Made by a program: the position numbers and the translations under genes
The notes under the pieces: model-generated
Databases searched by the model: none
What the model was told of the DNA's origin: nothing
Seen by the model: the letters and a program-made list of their open reading frames with translations, nothing else
In this document: piece by piece, positions 1 to 7,830 of the stretch
How positions within the stretch are numbered: position 1 is the stretch's first letter
How the letters are laid out: each line of letters starts with the position of its first letter
Assembly (NCBI GenBank): GCA_905233835.1
Contig: CAJOGB010000013.1
Span: 3,942-26,571 of the forward strand
From: an uncultured Lachnospiraceae bacterium
Lineage (GTDB): Bacteria > Bacillota > Clostridia > Lachnospirales > Lachnospiraceae
Direction: 5' to 3'
DNA: 22,630 nucleotides

Positions 1-189
1 GTTGCTAAGAAGGAAGCTAAGGTTAATGTTTATCTTCAGTTCGCCGGAAAGAACATTAAGCTTGATGACATCGTAAAGAATGTTAAGAAGGCTCAGAAGG
101 ATGCTAAGAAGTATGACATCTATCTTAAGCCGGAAGACTTCAAGGCTTACTTTGATGCTGACGGACAGTTAGGAAATGTTGAATTATAA
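1..189 (+). CDS. DUF6465 family protein, 3' end only
   Basis: The open frame enters from the left edge and ends at TAA 187-189, giving 62 visible residues. The visible part begins VAKKEAKVNVYLQFAGK, is rich in lysine, and ends with YLKPEDFKAYFDADG followed by GNVEL. That pattern (a YVQFAGK-type strand, then a YIKPE...AYY...G.(V/I)-L ending) matches what I remember of DUF6465, a small uncharacterised family common in Lachnospiraceae. No signal peptide or membrane segment is visible in this part, and the true start lies outside the window. A strong hairpin terminator follows 22 bases after the stop. The function is unknown. The family call is from memory and moderately sure; the reading frame itself is clear. 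Confidence 0.7.
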   Translation, partial: VAKKEAKVNVYLQFAGKNIKLDDIVKNVKKAQKDAKKYDIYLKPEDFKAYFDADGQLGNVEL

Positions 190-210
190 AAAGTATTTTT
201 TATAAAACAA

Positions 211-238
211 AAAGAGAGGAGTTACTCCTCTCTTTTTT
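211..238. terminator. Rho-independent terminator between convergent genes
   Basis: A perfect 11-bp stem (211-221 with 225-235) closes a 3-base loop TTA and is followed by a T run. The complementary strand also has a T-rich stretch after the stem (TTTTTGTTTTATA). It can therefore end both the upstream plus-strand gene and the minus-strand htpG that converges on it. Confidence 0.88.
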
Positions 239-276
239 GCTAGAAATAAATAAAAAATGATACATACATTCATTTT

Positions 277-2291
277 TTATTTTGTTAGGAGCATCATAAT
301 CTCGTTGGAGCGATTTACGAACTCTGTCATCTCGGCCGGGGTGAGCGGACGGTTTGCAAGAACTGCCAAATCATAAAGTTGATGCGCAAATGTTTTTGCG
401 TTTTCATTATCTTTATTTTCTGTAATGTATTTTACAAGTTCATGGTTTGCATTTAAGGTGAGTGTTTCCGGACCTGCAAACATGGATGGATCCATACCTG
501 CCATTCCGTACATCTTCATCATATCCTGCATACGTCGTCCTTGTTCGTCTACGGTAAGAACGGAAGCGATGGAAGCGTCTTTGAACTTTTCAACCTTGAT
601 GGTAAGTGCATCTTTTGAAAGCGCATCTTTGAAAAGTGCAGACAACGTATCGTTTGCATCTTTTAATTCTTCTTCGGAAGATTCTTCCACCAAAGACTCG
701 GTTAAGTCGGCATCGATACGCATGAACTTATACTGATCGTTTCTTTGCTCTAACTGAGTGATGAAAGATGTATCGATACTGTGATCTAAGATGACCGCAT
801 TCATTCCCTGATCTTTGAACATGGAAATGTACTGACCCTGTTGATTTACATCGGTTACATAGTAAACGGTTTTTCTGGTATCTTCCGGTTCTTTGTTCTC
901 ATCAGATTCAGCCGCATCGGTTTTGTCTGCATTTTCATCTTCCGGTTTTTCTTCTTTTACTAAAAGTTCCGGAAGAGTGGTGTACTTATCATTGATGTCT
1001 TTAAACAAAATGTAGTCGTTCATTTTGTCGCAGAACTTTTCGTCTTTTAAGCAACCGTATTTAATAAACGGAGCGATGTCGTCCCAGTATTTTTCGTAAG
1101 ATTCTTTTTCTGTTTTGCAAAGACCGATTAATTTGTCCGCAACTTTCTTTGTGATGTACTCGGAAATCTTCTTTACAAATCCGTCGTTCTGCAATGCGGA
1201 ACGGGAAACGTTAAGCGGAAGATCCGGACAATCGATGACACCCTTTAAGAGCATTAAAAATTCCGGAATTACTTCCTTAATGTTATCTGCGATAAATACC
1301 TGGTTGTTGTAAAGTTTAATGGTTCCTTCGATAGAATCGTATTCCGTGTTAATCTTCGGGAAGTATAAAATACCTTTTAAGTTAAACGGATAATCCATAT
1401 TTAAATGAATCCAGAAAAGCGGCTCTTTGAAATCAAGGAATACATCGCGGTAAAATTTCTTGTAGTCTTCATCTTCACATTCACTTGGTGACTTTGTCCA
1501 AAGTGGATGTGTTTCATTCAAAGGTACCGGACGTTTTACAATCTTAAGCTGATTCTTTTCCGGAGAAACTTCTACTGTTTCTTTTGTACCGTCTTCCTTT
1601 TCTTTTTCTTCAAACTTTGCATCTTCATGAATCTCTTCGATGACGGTATCGGTATCTAATTTATCCTCTACATTGATGGTCTCATACTCTTCAGGTGCAT
1701 CTTTCTTGGAAAGATAGATTTCCGTCGGCATGAAAGAGCAGTACTTCTTTAATACTTCTCTTGCACGATATTCGTTTGCAAATTCAAGGCAGTCTTCATT
1801 TAAGAAAAGTGTAATGGTGGTTCCGACTTCTGCCTTATCGCCTTCGGACATGTCGTATTCTGTACCGCCGTCACATTCCCAATGTACCGGAGTAGCACCT
1901 TCCTTATAAGAAAGAGTATCGATGTGAACTTCGTCGGCTACCATAAATGCAGAGTAGAATCCCAAACCAAAATGTCCGATAATCTGATCTTCGTTGGCTT
2001 TATCCTTATACTTCTCCAATCGTTTACTTCATCCTCTGTCATACCAAGACCGTTATCTTTGATAGTGATGGTCTTATCTTCCGGGGAAACGATGATGTCT
2101 ACCTTTGCCTTATAATCAGCAGGCAAAGAATACTCGCCCATCATGTCCAATTTCTTTAATTTTGTAATGGCATCGCAAGCGTTTGATACAAGCTCGCGGT
2201 AGAAGATGTCGTGATCTTCGTAGAGCCATTTTTTGATGATCGGAAAAATATTTTCGCTTGTAATGGACAAGCTTCCGTGTGTTTTTGCCAT
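277..2291 (-). pseudogene. htpG: HSP90-family chaperone HtpG, broken by an internal frame-changing deletion
   Basis: HtpG is the bacterial ATP-dependent Hsp90 chaperone. The start is ATG at 2291-2289 (MAKTHGSLSITSENIF) behind GGAG at 2304-2301; the stop lies at 277-279. The first frame holds the GHKL ATP-site motifs ELVSNACDAI and DNGLGMTEDEV. The second frame resumes with LEKYKDKANEDQIIGHFGLG and carries the rest of the ATPase domain plus the middle and C-terminal domains to VNRSNEIMMLLTK. Between V (about residue 81) and LEKYKD only 5 bases remain, where the family has about 15 residues (YINxIAFSGAxxF, the start of the ATP lid). The frame shift equals a loss of 1 mod 3, which fits 40 lost bases; adding 40 restores 684 codons, a normal length. 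The first product would end near 1938. It is either a real null allele or an assembly error. A CIRCE operator lies upstream. Confidence 0.9.
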
Positions 2292-2370
2292 AGTAATCAC
2301 TCCTTATGTTAAATTTCATTTTTTACAAAATAATAAGGGGAAATCCTTCTAAAATTCACCCTCGAAAGAT

Positions 2371-2399
2371 AGTGTAACCCCGCCAAAATCAAAAGTCAA
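2371..2399 (-). promoter_or_regulatory. Sigma-A-type promoter for htpG
   Basis: On the minus strand, a -35 TTGACT (2399-2394) is separated by 17 bases from a -10 TACACT (2376-2371). Transcription would start near 2364, leaving a leader of about 70 bases before the htpG ATG. The CIRCE element lies just upstream of the -35, not over the start site as is more usual, so a second promoter further upstream is possible. Confidence 0.6.
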
Positions 2400-2406
2400 T
2401 AAAAAT

Positions 2407-2433
2407 TTAGCACTCTTTGCAAAAGAGTGCTAA
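2407..2433. promoter_or_regulatory. CIRCE element (HrcA repressor operator)
   Basis: This is an exact match to the CIRCE consensus: TTAGCACTC at 2407-2415, nine spacer bases, GAGTGCTAA at 2425-2433. CIRCE is the binding site of the heat-shock repressor HrcA, usually found before groESL and dnaK operons. Here it sits between divergent htpG and GH31 genes, 7 bases upstream of the htpG -35 and 20 bases upstream of the GH31 -35. htpG is the logical target. Control of the sugar gene is possible but less likely given the distance. Confidence 0.95.
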
Positions 2434-2453
2434 TAACGTTAAAAAATTACGTA

Positions 2454-2482
2454 TTGCATGTGTTTTTTTGCTAAATTATAAT
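2454..2482 (+). promoter_or_regulatory. Sigma-A-type promoter for the GH31-symporter operon
   Basis: A -35 TTGCAT (2454-2459), 17-base spacer and perfect -10 TATAAT (2477-2482) precede the GH31 start by about 47 bases. No catabolite-response or other sugar-regulator site was recognised around it. Confidence 0.7.
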
Positions 2483-2529
2483 GGTAGAGGAACTTGAAAT
2501 CAGTAGCATTCTTGGGGGAATAAACACAG

Positions 2530-4494
2530 ATGATAACTTGCAAGATTTTTGGGGAACCTATCGAGACGGATGCAGTATGCGACGAACTCGAAACCATTTC
2601 TTATGTGGATGCGTCAAAGGATTTACATTCGGATGAGGATATTATTTTTAATGGCGCAAAATCATTCTTAAAATTTTCGTATCCTCTTTTAAAAGATGAT
2701 ATTGTCTATGGCTTGGGAGAAACCATGGGAGGCATTAATAAAAGAGGAAGATCCTATGTCAGCTATAATACGGATGATCCGCATCACAGAGATTCCATGA
2801 AATCCATGTACGGAGCTCATAACTTTTTTGTGATTGATGGGGAGACTTCCGTGGGATATTTTTTTGATTCTCCGGCTCGCATTACTTTTGATGTGGATGT
2901 GGAGAACAGCTGCCGCGTGGATGTAACTGTGGAAACCTTGGATTTAAAACTCTATAACATCGTGGGAGAAAGTGCCTATGATGTTACAAAACAGTTTTTA
3001 AACATTATCGGTCGTTCTTTTGTGCCGCCTCTTTGGGCTTTCGGATACGGACAGAGCCGATGGGGTTATAAGAATCATAAAGATATCGATGAAGTGATTT
3101 CAAATTATCAAAAGGTGGGAATCCCACTGGATTATGTTTGCCTCGATATCGATTATATGGATCGTTATATTGATTTTACGGTGAATGAAAAGCGCTTTCC
3201 GGATATGAAGGAATACGTTTGGGAAAAGAAGCGCACCGGAATTCATCTTGTACCAATCGTCGATGCGGGCATAAAGGTGGAACCCGGAAATGAAACCTAT
3301 GAAACCGGTGTAAAAAACGGATTTTTTTCTACCAATGAGGATGATAATCCGTTTCAAGCAGCGGTATGGCCGGGAATGACTCACTTCCCGGATTTCTTCC
3401 AAAAGGAAGCACGAGAGTGGTTCGGAAATGAGTATCATAAGTTAACGGACCTTGGGTTTGAAGGTTTTTGGAACGATATGAACGAGCCTTCCATTTTCTA
3501 CAGTGAGTATTCCACAAAGCAAAGCAGATTGGATCAGGCCCTTGATTTTTTGATGCCTTCCCGAGCAGAGAAAAAAGAGGGAAGTAAGAATAATTCTTAT
3601 CATGACTATCATCATTTCTATCATAAGGTAGAGAAAAAGCGGATGTGTCATCATGATGTCCATAATTTATTCGGTGCTTTTATGACCAGGGCTTCCGGAG
3701 AGGGATTGCAAAAGCTTTTGCCCAACAGGTATTTGTTATTCAGCCGATCATCTTATATCGGTGCACATAAATACGGAGGTATTTGGACGGGAGATAATCA
3801 TTCTTCTTTTGCCATGCTTCGTCAGAATTTGATTCACATGGCATCCTTAAATATGTGTGGCTTTTTATATACCGGAGCGGATACCGGAGGATTCGGAGGA
3901 AACTGTTCCAGAGAACTGATGCTTCGTTGGTTGGCATTTTCCGACTTTACGCCGCTTATGCGAAATCATTCCGCCATCGGTACCAAAAAGCAGGAGTGTT
4001 ATCGTTATAAACGCACGGATGATTTTAAGCGAGTGATTGCACTTCGTTATCGATTACTTCCTTATATTTATTCGGAGTTTATGAAAGCACTTATTCATAA
4101 GGACATGTATATGAAGCCTTTGGGCTTTGTGTATCCGAAGGACGAGAAAGCACGAAGGGTGGAAGACCAGTTAATGGTTGGCGAAGGAATCATGATCGCT
4201 CCGATTTTGGAAGCGGGGGAAACCCATAGAAGTGTGTACTTGCCGGAGGAAATGGTGCATGTACGCTTTGACGGAGAAAACTTCTATGAGGATGTGATGC
4301 CAAAGGGCGACTCACTGATCACGGTGCCGTTAAACGAAGTGGTGTTCTTCATTCGAAAGGACCATTCCATCGTGGTTACGAGACATTTATCAATGAACAC
4401 TGCACAGCTGGACCTACGAGATGTAAAACCCATCGGCTACGACGTAGACTACGATCAGTATATCGATGATGGATATAGTAAGCTAACTAATTAG
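2530..4494 (+). CDS. Glycoside hydrolase family 31, alpha-glucosidase
   Basis: The protein has 654 residues with no signal peptide, so it is probably cytoplasmic and acts on imported oligosaccharides. It shows the GH31 order: an N-terminal beta-domain with YGLGE (60-64), a (beta/alpha)8 barrel starting at PPLWAFGYGQSRWGY (166-180), LDIDYMD (205-211), the nucleophile region GFWNDMNEP with Asp316, and the acid/base region GGIWTGDN with Asp422. It is close in length and motif layout to the gut alpha-glucosidase described from Ruminococcus obeum, which prefers isomaltose. The Trp in PPLWAFG may be the position linked to that preference, but the numbering is from memory. The start follows GGGGGA about 10 bases upstream. 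A GPH symporter begins 35 bases downstream, so import and hydrolysis of alpha-glucosides is the likely joint role. Alpha-xylosidase is a less likely alternative. Confidence 0.88.
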   Translation: MITCKIFGEPIETDAVCDELETISYVDASKDLHSDEDIIFNGAKSFLKFSYPLLKDDIVYGLGETMGGINKRGRSYVSYNTDDPHHRDSMKSMYGAHNFFVIDGETSVGYFFDSPARITFDVDVENSCRVDVTVETLDLKLYNIVGESAYDVTKQFLNIIGRSFVPPLWAFGYGQSRWGYKNHKDIDEVISNYQKVGIPLDYVCLDIDYMDRYIDFTVNEKRFPDMKEYVWEKKRTGIHLVPIVDAGIKVEPGNETYETGVKNGFFSTNEDDNPFQAAVWPGMTHFPDFFQKEAREWFGNEYHKLTDLGFEGFWNDMNEPSIFYSEYSTKQSRLDQALDFLMPSRAEKKEGSKNNSYHDYHHFYHKVEKKRMCHHDVHNLFGAFMTRASGEGLQKLLPNRYLLFSRSSYIGAHKYGGIWTGDNHSSFAMLRQNLIHMASLNMCGFLYTGADTGGFGGNCSRELMLRWLAFSDFTPLMRNHSAIGTKKQECYRYKRTDDFKRVIALRYRLLPYIYSEFMKALIHKDMYMKPLGFVYPKDEKARRVEDQLMVGEGIMIAPILEAGETHRSVYLPEEMVHVRFDGENFYEDVMPKGDSLITVPLNEVVFFIRKDHSIVVTRHLSMNTAQLDLRDVKPIGYDVDYDQYIDDGYSKLTN

Positions 4495-4529
4495 TGAAGA
4501 TGATATGGATATTATAAGGGGATTATATA

Positions 4530-5990
4530 ATGGACGAGAAGCAAACAAAACGAAACCTAATTAACTACCCACTTGGAACCGTGGGCCGTGACATGATTTA
4601 CGCATTGTTCACAAACTTTCTTTTGCTATTTATCATGTACACGAGAAACTTAACCAATGCACAGCTTGGTGCAGTAACCGCCATAATGGTGGCGGCACGA
4701 ATCTTTGATGCCTTTAACGATCCAATCATGGGAAACATCATTGAACGTACCCGAAGCAGATACGGAAAATACAAACCCTGGTTATTAATCGGTGTCATCG
4801 GAACCTGCGTGGTGGTAAGTGCTATGTTTAATACTTCCCTTGACGGTTGGAATTTTATCATCTTCTTTGGAATTATGTATTTCTTATATTCCATTACTTA
4901 TACCATGAATGATATTTCTTACTGGGGTATGATTCCCGCACTTTCATCCGATGGAGAAATGCGTGATAAATTTACGGCGCGCACCACACTTTTTGCGGGA
5001 ATCGGAAATGTGTTGGCATCCGTTGCCATCCCGGTACTTACCACAGGAGCCTATGCATTGGGCGGAAGTGCAACAAGTGCATACGGAAGAATCGCACTTA
5101 TCATTTGTATCATTACTCCGATTTTTATTTGCTTTACGTTATTCGGTGTAAAAGAAAACAGAGACGATATGAAAACCCAGGCGCCGCCGGTTTCCTTTAA
5201 AAAGATTTGGAATACCATTACCGGAAATGACCAGCTTCTTTGGATGTGCCTTGTGTTTTTGCTTCAGGAAACCGGAAATGGTATTGTACTTACCGGACTT
5301 GGATCTAACTATATTTACTTTGAATTCGGATATGAAGGCGGACTTTATTCCACCTTTACCACCATCGGTATGATGGCTACCGCAGTGCTGATGATTTTCT
5401 ACCCTGCGATTTCAAAGAAATTCCATCGAAACAAATTGGTTTTATACATGGGAATTATCGGAACCATCGGATATGTAATTCAGATTACGGTGGGACTTTT
5501 AATGGAAGCTACTATGACAAAGTTTTGGATTTTTACCATCGGATTTATGCTTGCAAACTTCGGTCAGTACGGACTGTATCTTATTATGATGATTTCCATT
5601 ATCAATACGGTGGAGTACAACGAATGGAAGAACGGTACCCGTGATGAAGCCATCATTACTTCCATGAGACCGTTTTTAACAAAGCTTGCCAGCGCAGTTT
5701 CCGTTTTGATTGCATCTTTATCCTATATGGTATTTAAGGTAACGGATTTTACAAATCAGATTTCTTCTTTTGAGAATCAGGCGGAACGCGGAGTGATTAC
5801 TTCTGAAGAACGCTCAAGTTTGATTGCACAGGTAATCGCAAATGTTACGGACACCCAAAGAGTGGGACTTCTTATCTTTATGACGGTGGTTCCGTGCTTA
5901 ATGATGATTGTATGTTGCGCTTTGTATCGCAAGTTCTATATCCTTGATGAAGAAAAATATGATACAATTTGTAAAGAGTTAAATAAATAG
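4530..5990 (+). CDS. GPH-family (MFS) sugar:cation symporter
   Basis: This 486-residue polytopic membrane protein has about twelve hydrophobic helices. The N-terminal half contains the glycoside-pentoside-hexuronide (GPH) signature: DAFNDPIMG, then ERTRSRYGKYKPWLL in the loop between helices 2 and 3, and NDISYWGMIPALS later. A central charged loop near residues 210-230 separates the halves, and EYNEWKNGTRDEA near residue 370 is another GPH hallmark. Family members take up glycosides with Na+ or H+. The substrate cannot be read from sequence, but the preceding GH31 enzyme suggests an alpha-glucoside such as isomaltose or maltose. AAGGGG precedes the start, and the 35-base gap after the GH31 gene implies one transcript. 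A terminator hairpin follows the stop by 6 bases. Confidence 0.88.
   Translation: MDEKQTKRNLINYPLGTVGRDMIYALFTNFLLLFIMYTRNLTNAQLGAVTAIMVAARIFDAFNDPIMGNIIERTRSRYGKYKPWLLIGVIGTCVVVSAMFNTSLDGWNFIIFFGIMYFLYSITYTMNDISYWGMIPALSSDGEMRDKFTARTTLFAGIGNVLASVAIPVLTTGAYALGGSATSAYGRIALIICIITPIFICFTLFGVKENRDDMKTQAPPVSFKKIWNTITGNDQLLWMCLVFLLQETGNGIVLTGLGSNYIYFEFGYEGGLYSTFTTIGMMATAVLMIFYPAISKKFHRNKLVLYMGIIGTIGYVIQITVGLLMEATMTKFWIFTIGFMLANFGQYGLYLIMMISIINTVEYNEWKNGTRDEAIITSMRPFLTKLASAVSVLIASLSYMVFKVTDFTNQISSFENQAERGVITSEERSSLIAQVIANVTDTQRVGLLIFMTVVPCLMMIVCCALYRKFYILDEEKYDTICKELNK
5960..5968 (+). promoter_or_regulatory. Possible extended -10 promoter inside the symporter 3' end
   Basis: TGATACAAT is an extended -10 (TG-N-TACAAT) within the last codons of the symporter gene. 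No good -35 is seen. The same nine bases form the -10 of the promoter at 9891-9899. If used, transcription would start near 5975 and the hairpin at 5996-6027 would lie in the leader of the next gene. Confidence 0.35.
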
Positions 5991-5995
5991 TAATA

Positions 5996-6027
5996 GGGGA
6001 GGCAAAGACCGTTTTGTCTCCCTTTTT
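5996..6027 (+). terminator. Rho-independent terminator abutting the next gene's ribosome site
   Basis: A 10-bp stem (5997-6006 with 6013-6022, one G-T pair), a 6-base loop and TTTTT at 6023-6027 form a canonical terminator for the GH31-symporter operon. The ribosome site AAGGAGG of the next gene begins at the very next base, 6028. There is no room for a separate promoter after it, so it may act as an attenuator for that gene. Confidence 0.85.
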
Positions 6028-6043
6028 AAGGAGGAAATGTGTA

Positions 6044-6442
6044 ATGAGTAAAAAAAGAAAAAAGAGTAATCCTTTGCCAACGATTCTTGGTGTAGTAGTT
6101 GCACTTGCATTAATTATCGGAATTGCCTATTTTGCAGCAATTAAACCATTAAAGGAAAAGGCTGTTGATACGGTAGCAGAGAAAGCAATTTCTTCCGTAG
6201 CACAGCAGGCCGGCGTGGAAGCGTCTAAGGCACAGGAAGTATATAACAATATGTCCGAAGAAGACAAAGAAGTGGTTAAGGACATGATTGAAGAACACGC
6301 CGATGCAGAAACAGTTCAGCAGGCTATGGAGTATTACCAGGATGGCGATACCGAAGCCTTAAAAGAAATGGCTGTCAACGAGTTCTCAGAAGAAGAGATT
6401 GAACAGATCAAAGAACTCTATTTAAAATACGCGAATAATTAA
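6044..6442 (+). CDS. Small single-pass membrane protein of unknown function
   Basis: I do not recognise a named family. ATG 6044 is chosen because AAGGAGG (6028-6034) lies 9 bases upstream; the frame stays open back to 6014 but that part overlaps the terminator. The 132 residues begin with a basic tail (SKKRKKS), then one hydrophobic helix at about 9-32 (LPTILGVVVALALIIGIAYF), then an acidic, helical domain with NNMSEEDKEVVKDMIEEH and repeated glutamates. The layout predicts an inner-membrane anchor with the soluble part outside the cytoplasm. The tail suggests a coiled or helical-bundle interaction domain. The gene sits between two terminators, so it is probably monocistronic or fed by read-through from the symporter. 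No catalytic motif is visible. Confidence 0.8.
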   Translation: MSKKRKKSNPLPTILGVVVALALIIGIAYFAAIKPLKEKAVDTVAEKAISSVAQQAGVEASKAQEVYNNMSEEDKEVVKDMIEEHADAETVQQAMEYYQDGDTEALKEMAVNEFSEEEIEQIKELYLKYANN

Positions 6443-6456
6443 GTAATTACAGTAAT

Positions 6457-6505
6457 AAAAAAATCATATTTACTTTTTATATAAAAATGTAGATATGATT
6501 TTTTT
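6457..6505 (+). terminator. A/T-rich hairpin terminator
   Basis: A 13-base inverted repeat (6457-6469, AAAAAAATCATAT, with 6493-6505) closes a 23-base loop and ends in a run of seven T. It follows the small membrane protein gene by 14 bases. The A run before the stem also allows termination in the reverse direction. Confidence 0.7.
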
Positions 6506-6521
6506 ATGTCGTAAATACCTA

Positions 6522-6550
6522 TTGACGAGGTAGGAAAATAGAGATATAAT
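6522..6550 (+). promoter_or_regulatory. Sigma-A promoter of the nifS-nifU-rrf2 operon
   Basis: A -35 TTGACG (6522-6527), 17-base spacer and perfect -10 TATAAT (6545-6550) are followed by TAGGAGG and the nifS ATG at 6586. It is one of the strongest promoters in the window. Repeats of TAGGAA and its complement overlap it and probably form a repressor site. Confidence 0.85.
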
Positions 6551-6573
6551 TCCTACCAGTTGAGTAGGAATTA
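6529..6573. promoter_or_regulatory. Palindromic operator over the nifS promoter, likely for the operon's Rrf2 regulator
   Basis: The core is a perfect inverted repeat with 10-base arms and a 7-base spacer: TAATTCCTAC (6547-6556) and GTAGGAATTA (6564-6573). It overlaps the -10 and reaches the ribosome site. A third half-site GGTAGGAA (6529-6536) lies between -35 and -10 and pairs with TTCCTACC (6550-6557). The third gene of the operon encodes an Rrf2/IscR-type protein, so autoregulation is the natural reading. The exact binding motif of this regulator is not known to me. Confidence 0.75.
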
Positions 6574-6585
6574 GGAGGCTTAAAA

Positions 6586-7767
6586 ATGAGTCAAAGAATC
6601 TATATGGACAATGCGGCAACCACCCGTGTACGTCCGGAAGTATTTGAAGAAATGAAAGCGTATTTTACAGAGGAATACGGTAATCCCTCCAGCGCATATA
6701 CCTTTGCGGGGAAGATTTCTCAGAAGGTAGAGGATGCCAGAGAACTTATTGCAAAAAGCATCGGTGCAACCGCCAGAGAAATTTATTTTACCGGCGGCGG
6801 AAGCGAATCCGATAACTGGGCTATAAAAGGTGTGGCGGATGCCATGAAAGAAAAAGGAAACCACATCATTACATCAAAAATTGAACATCACGCAGTACTT
6901 CATACCTGCGAGTTTTTGGAAAAGCACGGATTTGAGGTGACCTATTTGGATGTGGATGAAAACGGATTTGTTTCACCGGAGGATGTAAAAAATGCCATTC
7001 GTCCGGAGACGGTTTTAATTTCTATTATGTTTGCAAATAATGAAATCGGAACCATCGAGCCTATAGCAGAAATCGGAAAGATTGCTCACGAAGCAGGGGT
7101 ATATTTTCATACCGATGCGGTTCAGGCATTCGGCCATGTGCCAATCAATGTGGATGAATTAAATATCGATATGCTTTCTGCCAGCGGTCATAAATTGGGA
7201 GGACCGAAGGGGATCGGACTTTTGTATATCCGAAAGGGAGTAAAGATTTCAAATCTTATTCACGGCGGTGCTCAGGAGCGAGGCAAACGCGGAGGAACTA
7301 CCAACGTAGCAGGAGTTATGGGATTTGCAAAGGCAGTGGAACTTGCGAATAAAGAAATGGAAGAAAACATTGCTTATGAGAGTAAACTTCGTGACAGATT
7401 AATCGAAGGAATTGAAAAGGAAATCCCTTACGCAAGAATTAACGGAGACAGAAAGACAAGACTTTCCAATAACGTGAATGCCTGTTTCCGCTTTGTGGAA
7501 GGTGAATCCTTACTTATTATGTTGGATCAAAAAGGTATCTGCGCTTCATCGGGGTCCGCCTGTACATCCGGTTCACTTGACCCGTCTCATGTACTCTTAG
7601 CCATCGGACTTCCTCATGAAATCGCACACGGCTCCGTCCGCCTCACCCTCTCTGCAGAAACGACGGAAGAGGATGTTGATTATACTATCAAAGCGTTGAA
7701 AGAGATTGTGGATCGTCTGCGAAGCATGTCTCCTTTGTATGAGGACTTTGTAAAAAAGAATAATTAA
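6586..7767 (+). CDS. nifS: Cysteine desulfurase NifS/IscS
   Basis: This PLP enzyme converts cysteine to alanine and passes the sulfur as persulfide to the Fe-S scaffold and other acceptors. It has 393 residues, normal for the family. Visible are MDNAATTRV at the N-terminus, the PLP-stacking His101 in IEHHAV, the PLP-binding Asp177 in HTDAVQ, the Schiff-base Lys203 in SASGHKLGGPKG, and the catalytic Cys326 in SSGSACTSG. The SSGSACTSG loop and following region fit the NifS/IscS (group I) type, not SufS. AGGAGG precedes the ATG by a short spacer. nifU follows after 63 bases and an Rrf2 regulator after that, a standard Fe-S assembly operon. Confidence 0.95.
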   Translation: MSQRIYMDNAATTRVRPEVFEEMKAYFTEEYGNPSSAYTFAGKISQKVEDARELIAKSIGATAREIYFTGGGSESDNWAIKGVADAMKEKGNHIITSKIEHHAVLHTCEFLEKHGFEVTYLDVDENGFVSPEDVKNAIRPETVLISIMFANNEIGTIEPIAEIGKIAHEAGVYFHTDAVQAFGHVPINVDELNIDMLSASGHKLGGPKGIGLLYIRKGVKISNLIHGGAQERGKRGGTTNVAGVMGFAKAVELANKEMEENIAYESKLRDRLIEGIEKEIPYARINGDRKTRLSNNVNACFRFVEGESLLIMLDQKGICASSGSACTSGSLDPSHVLLAIGLPHEIAHGSVRLTLSAETTEEDVDYTIKALKEIVDRLRSMSPLYEDFVKKNN

Positions 7768-7830
7768 TACACTACAAGCCCCTGCTCGCGGTGGCCAGTA
7801 AATGAAAGATTATATTATAAGGAGTAAATT

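Noticed and set aside
425..736. Plus-strand open frame of 103 codons inside htpG
   Set aside because: It is the antisense shadow of the conserved HtpG C-terminal half, with no ribosome site and no family motifs.
1938..2019. Programmed ribosomal frameshift in htpG
   Set aside because: A slip would keep the protein sequence, but about 13-15 conserved residues are missing altogether and no slippery heptamer is present.
2116..2319. Minus-strand open frame of 67 codons overlapping the htpG start
   Set aside because: It is out of frame with the clear HtpG N-terminus and encodes nothing recognisable.
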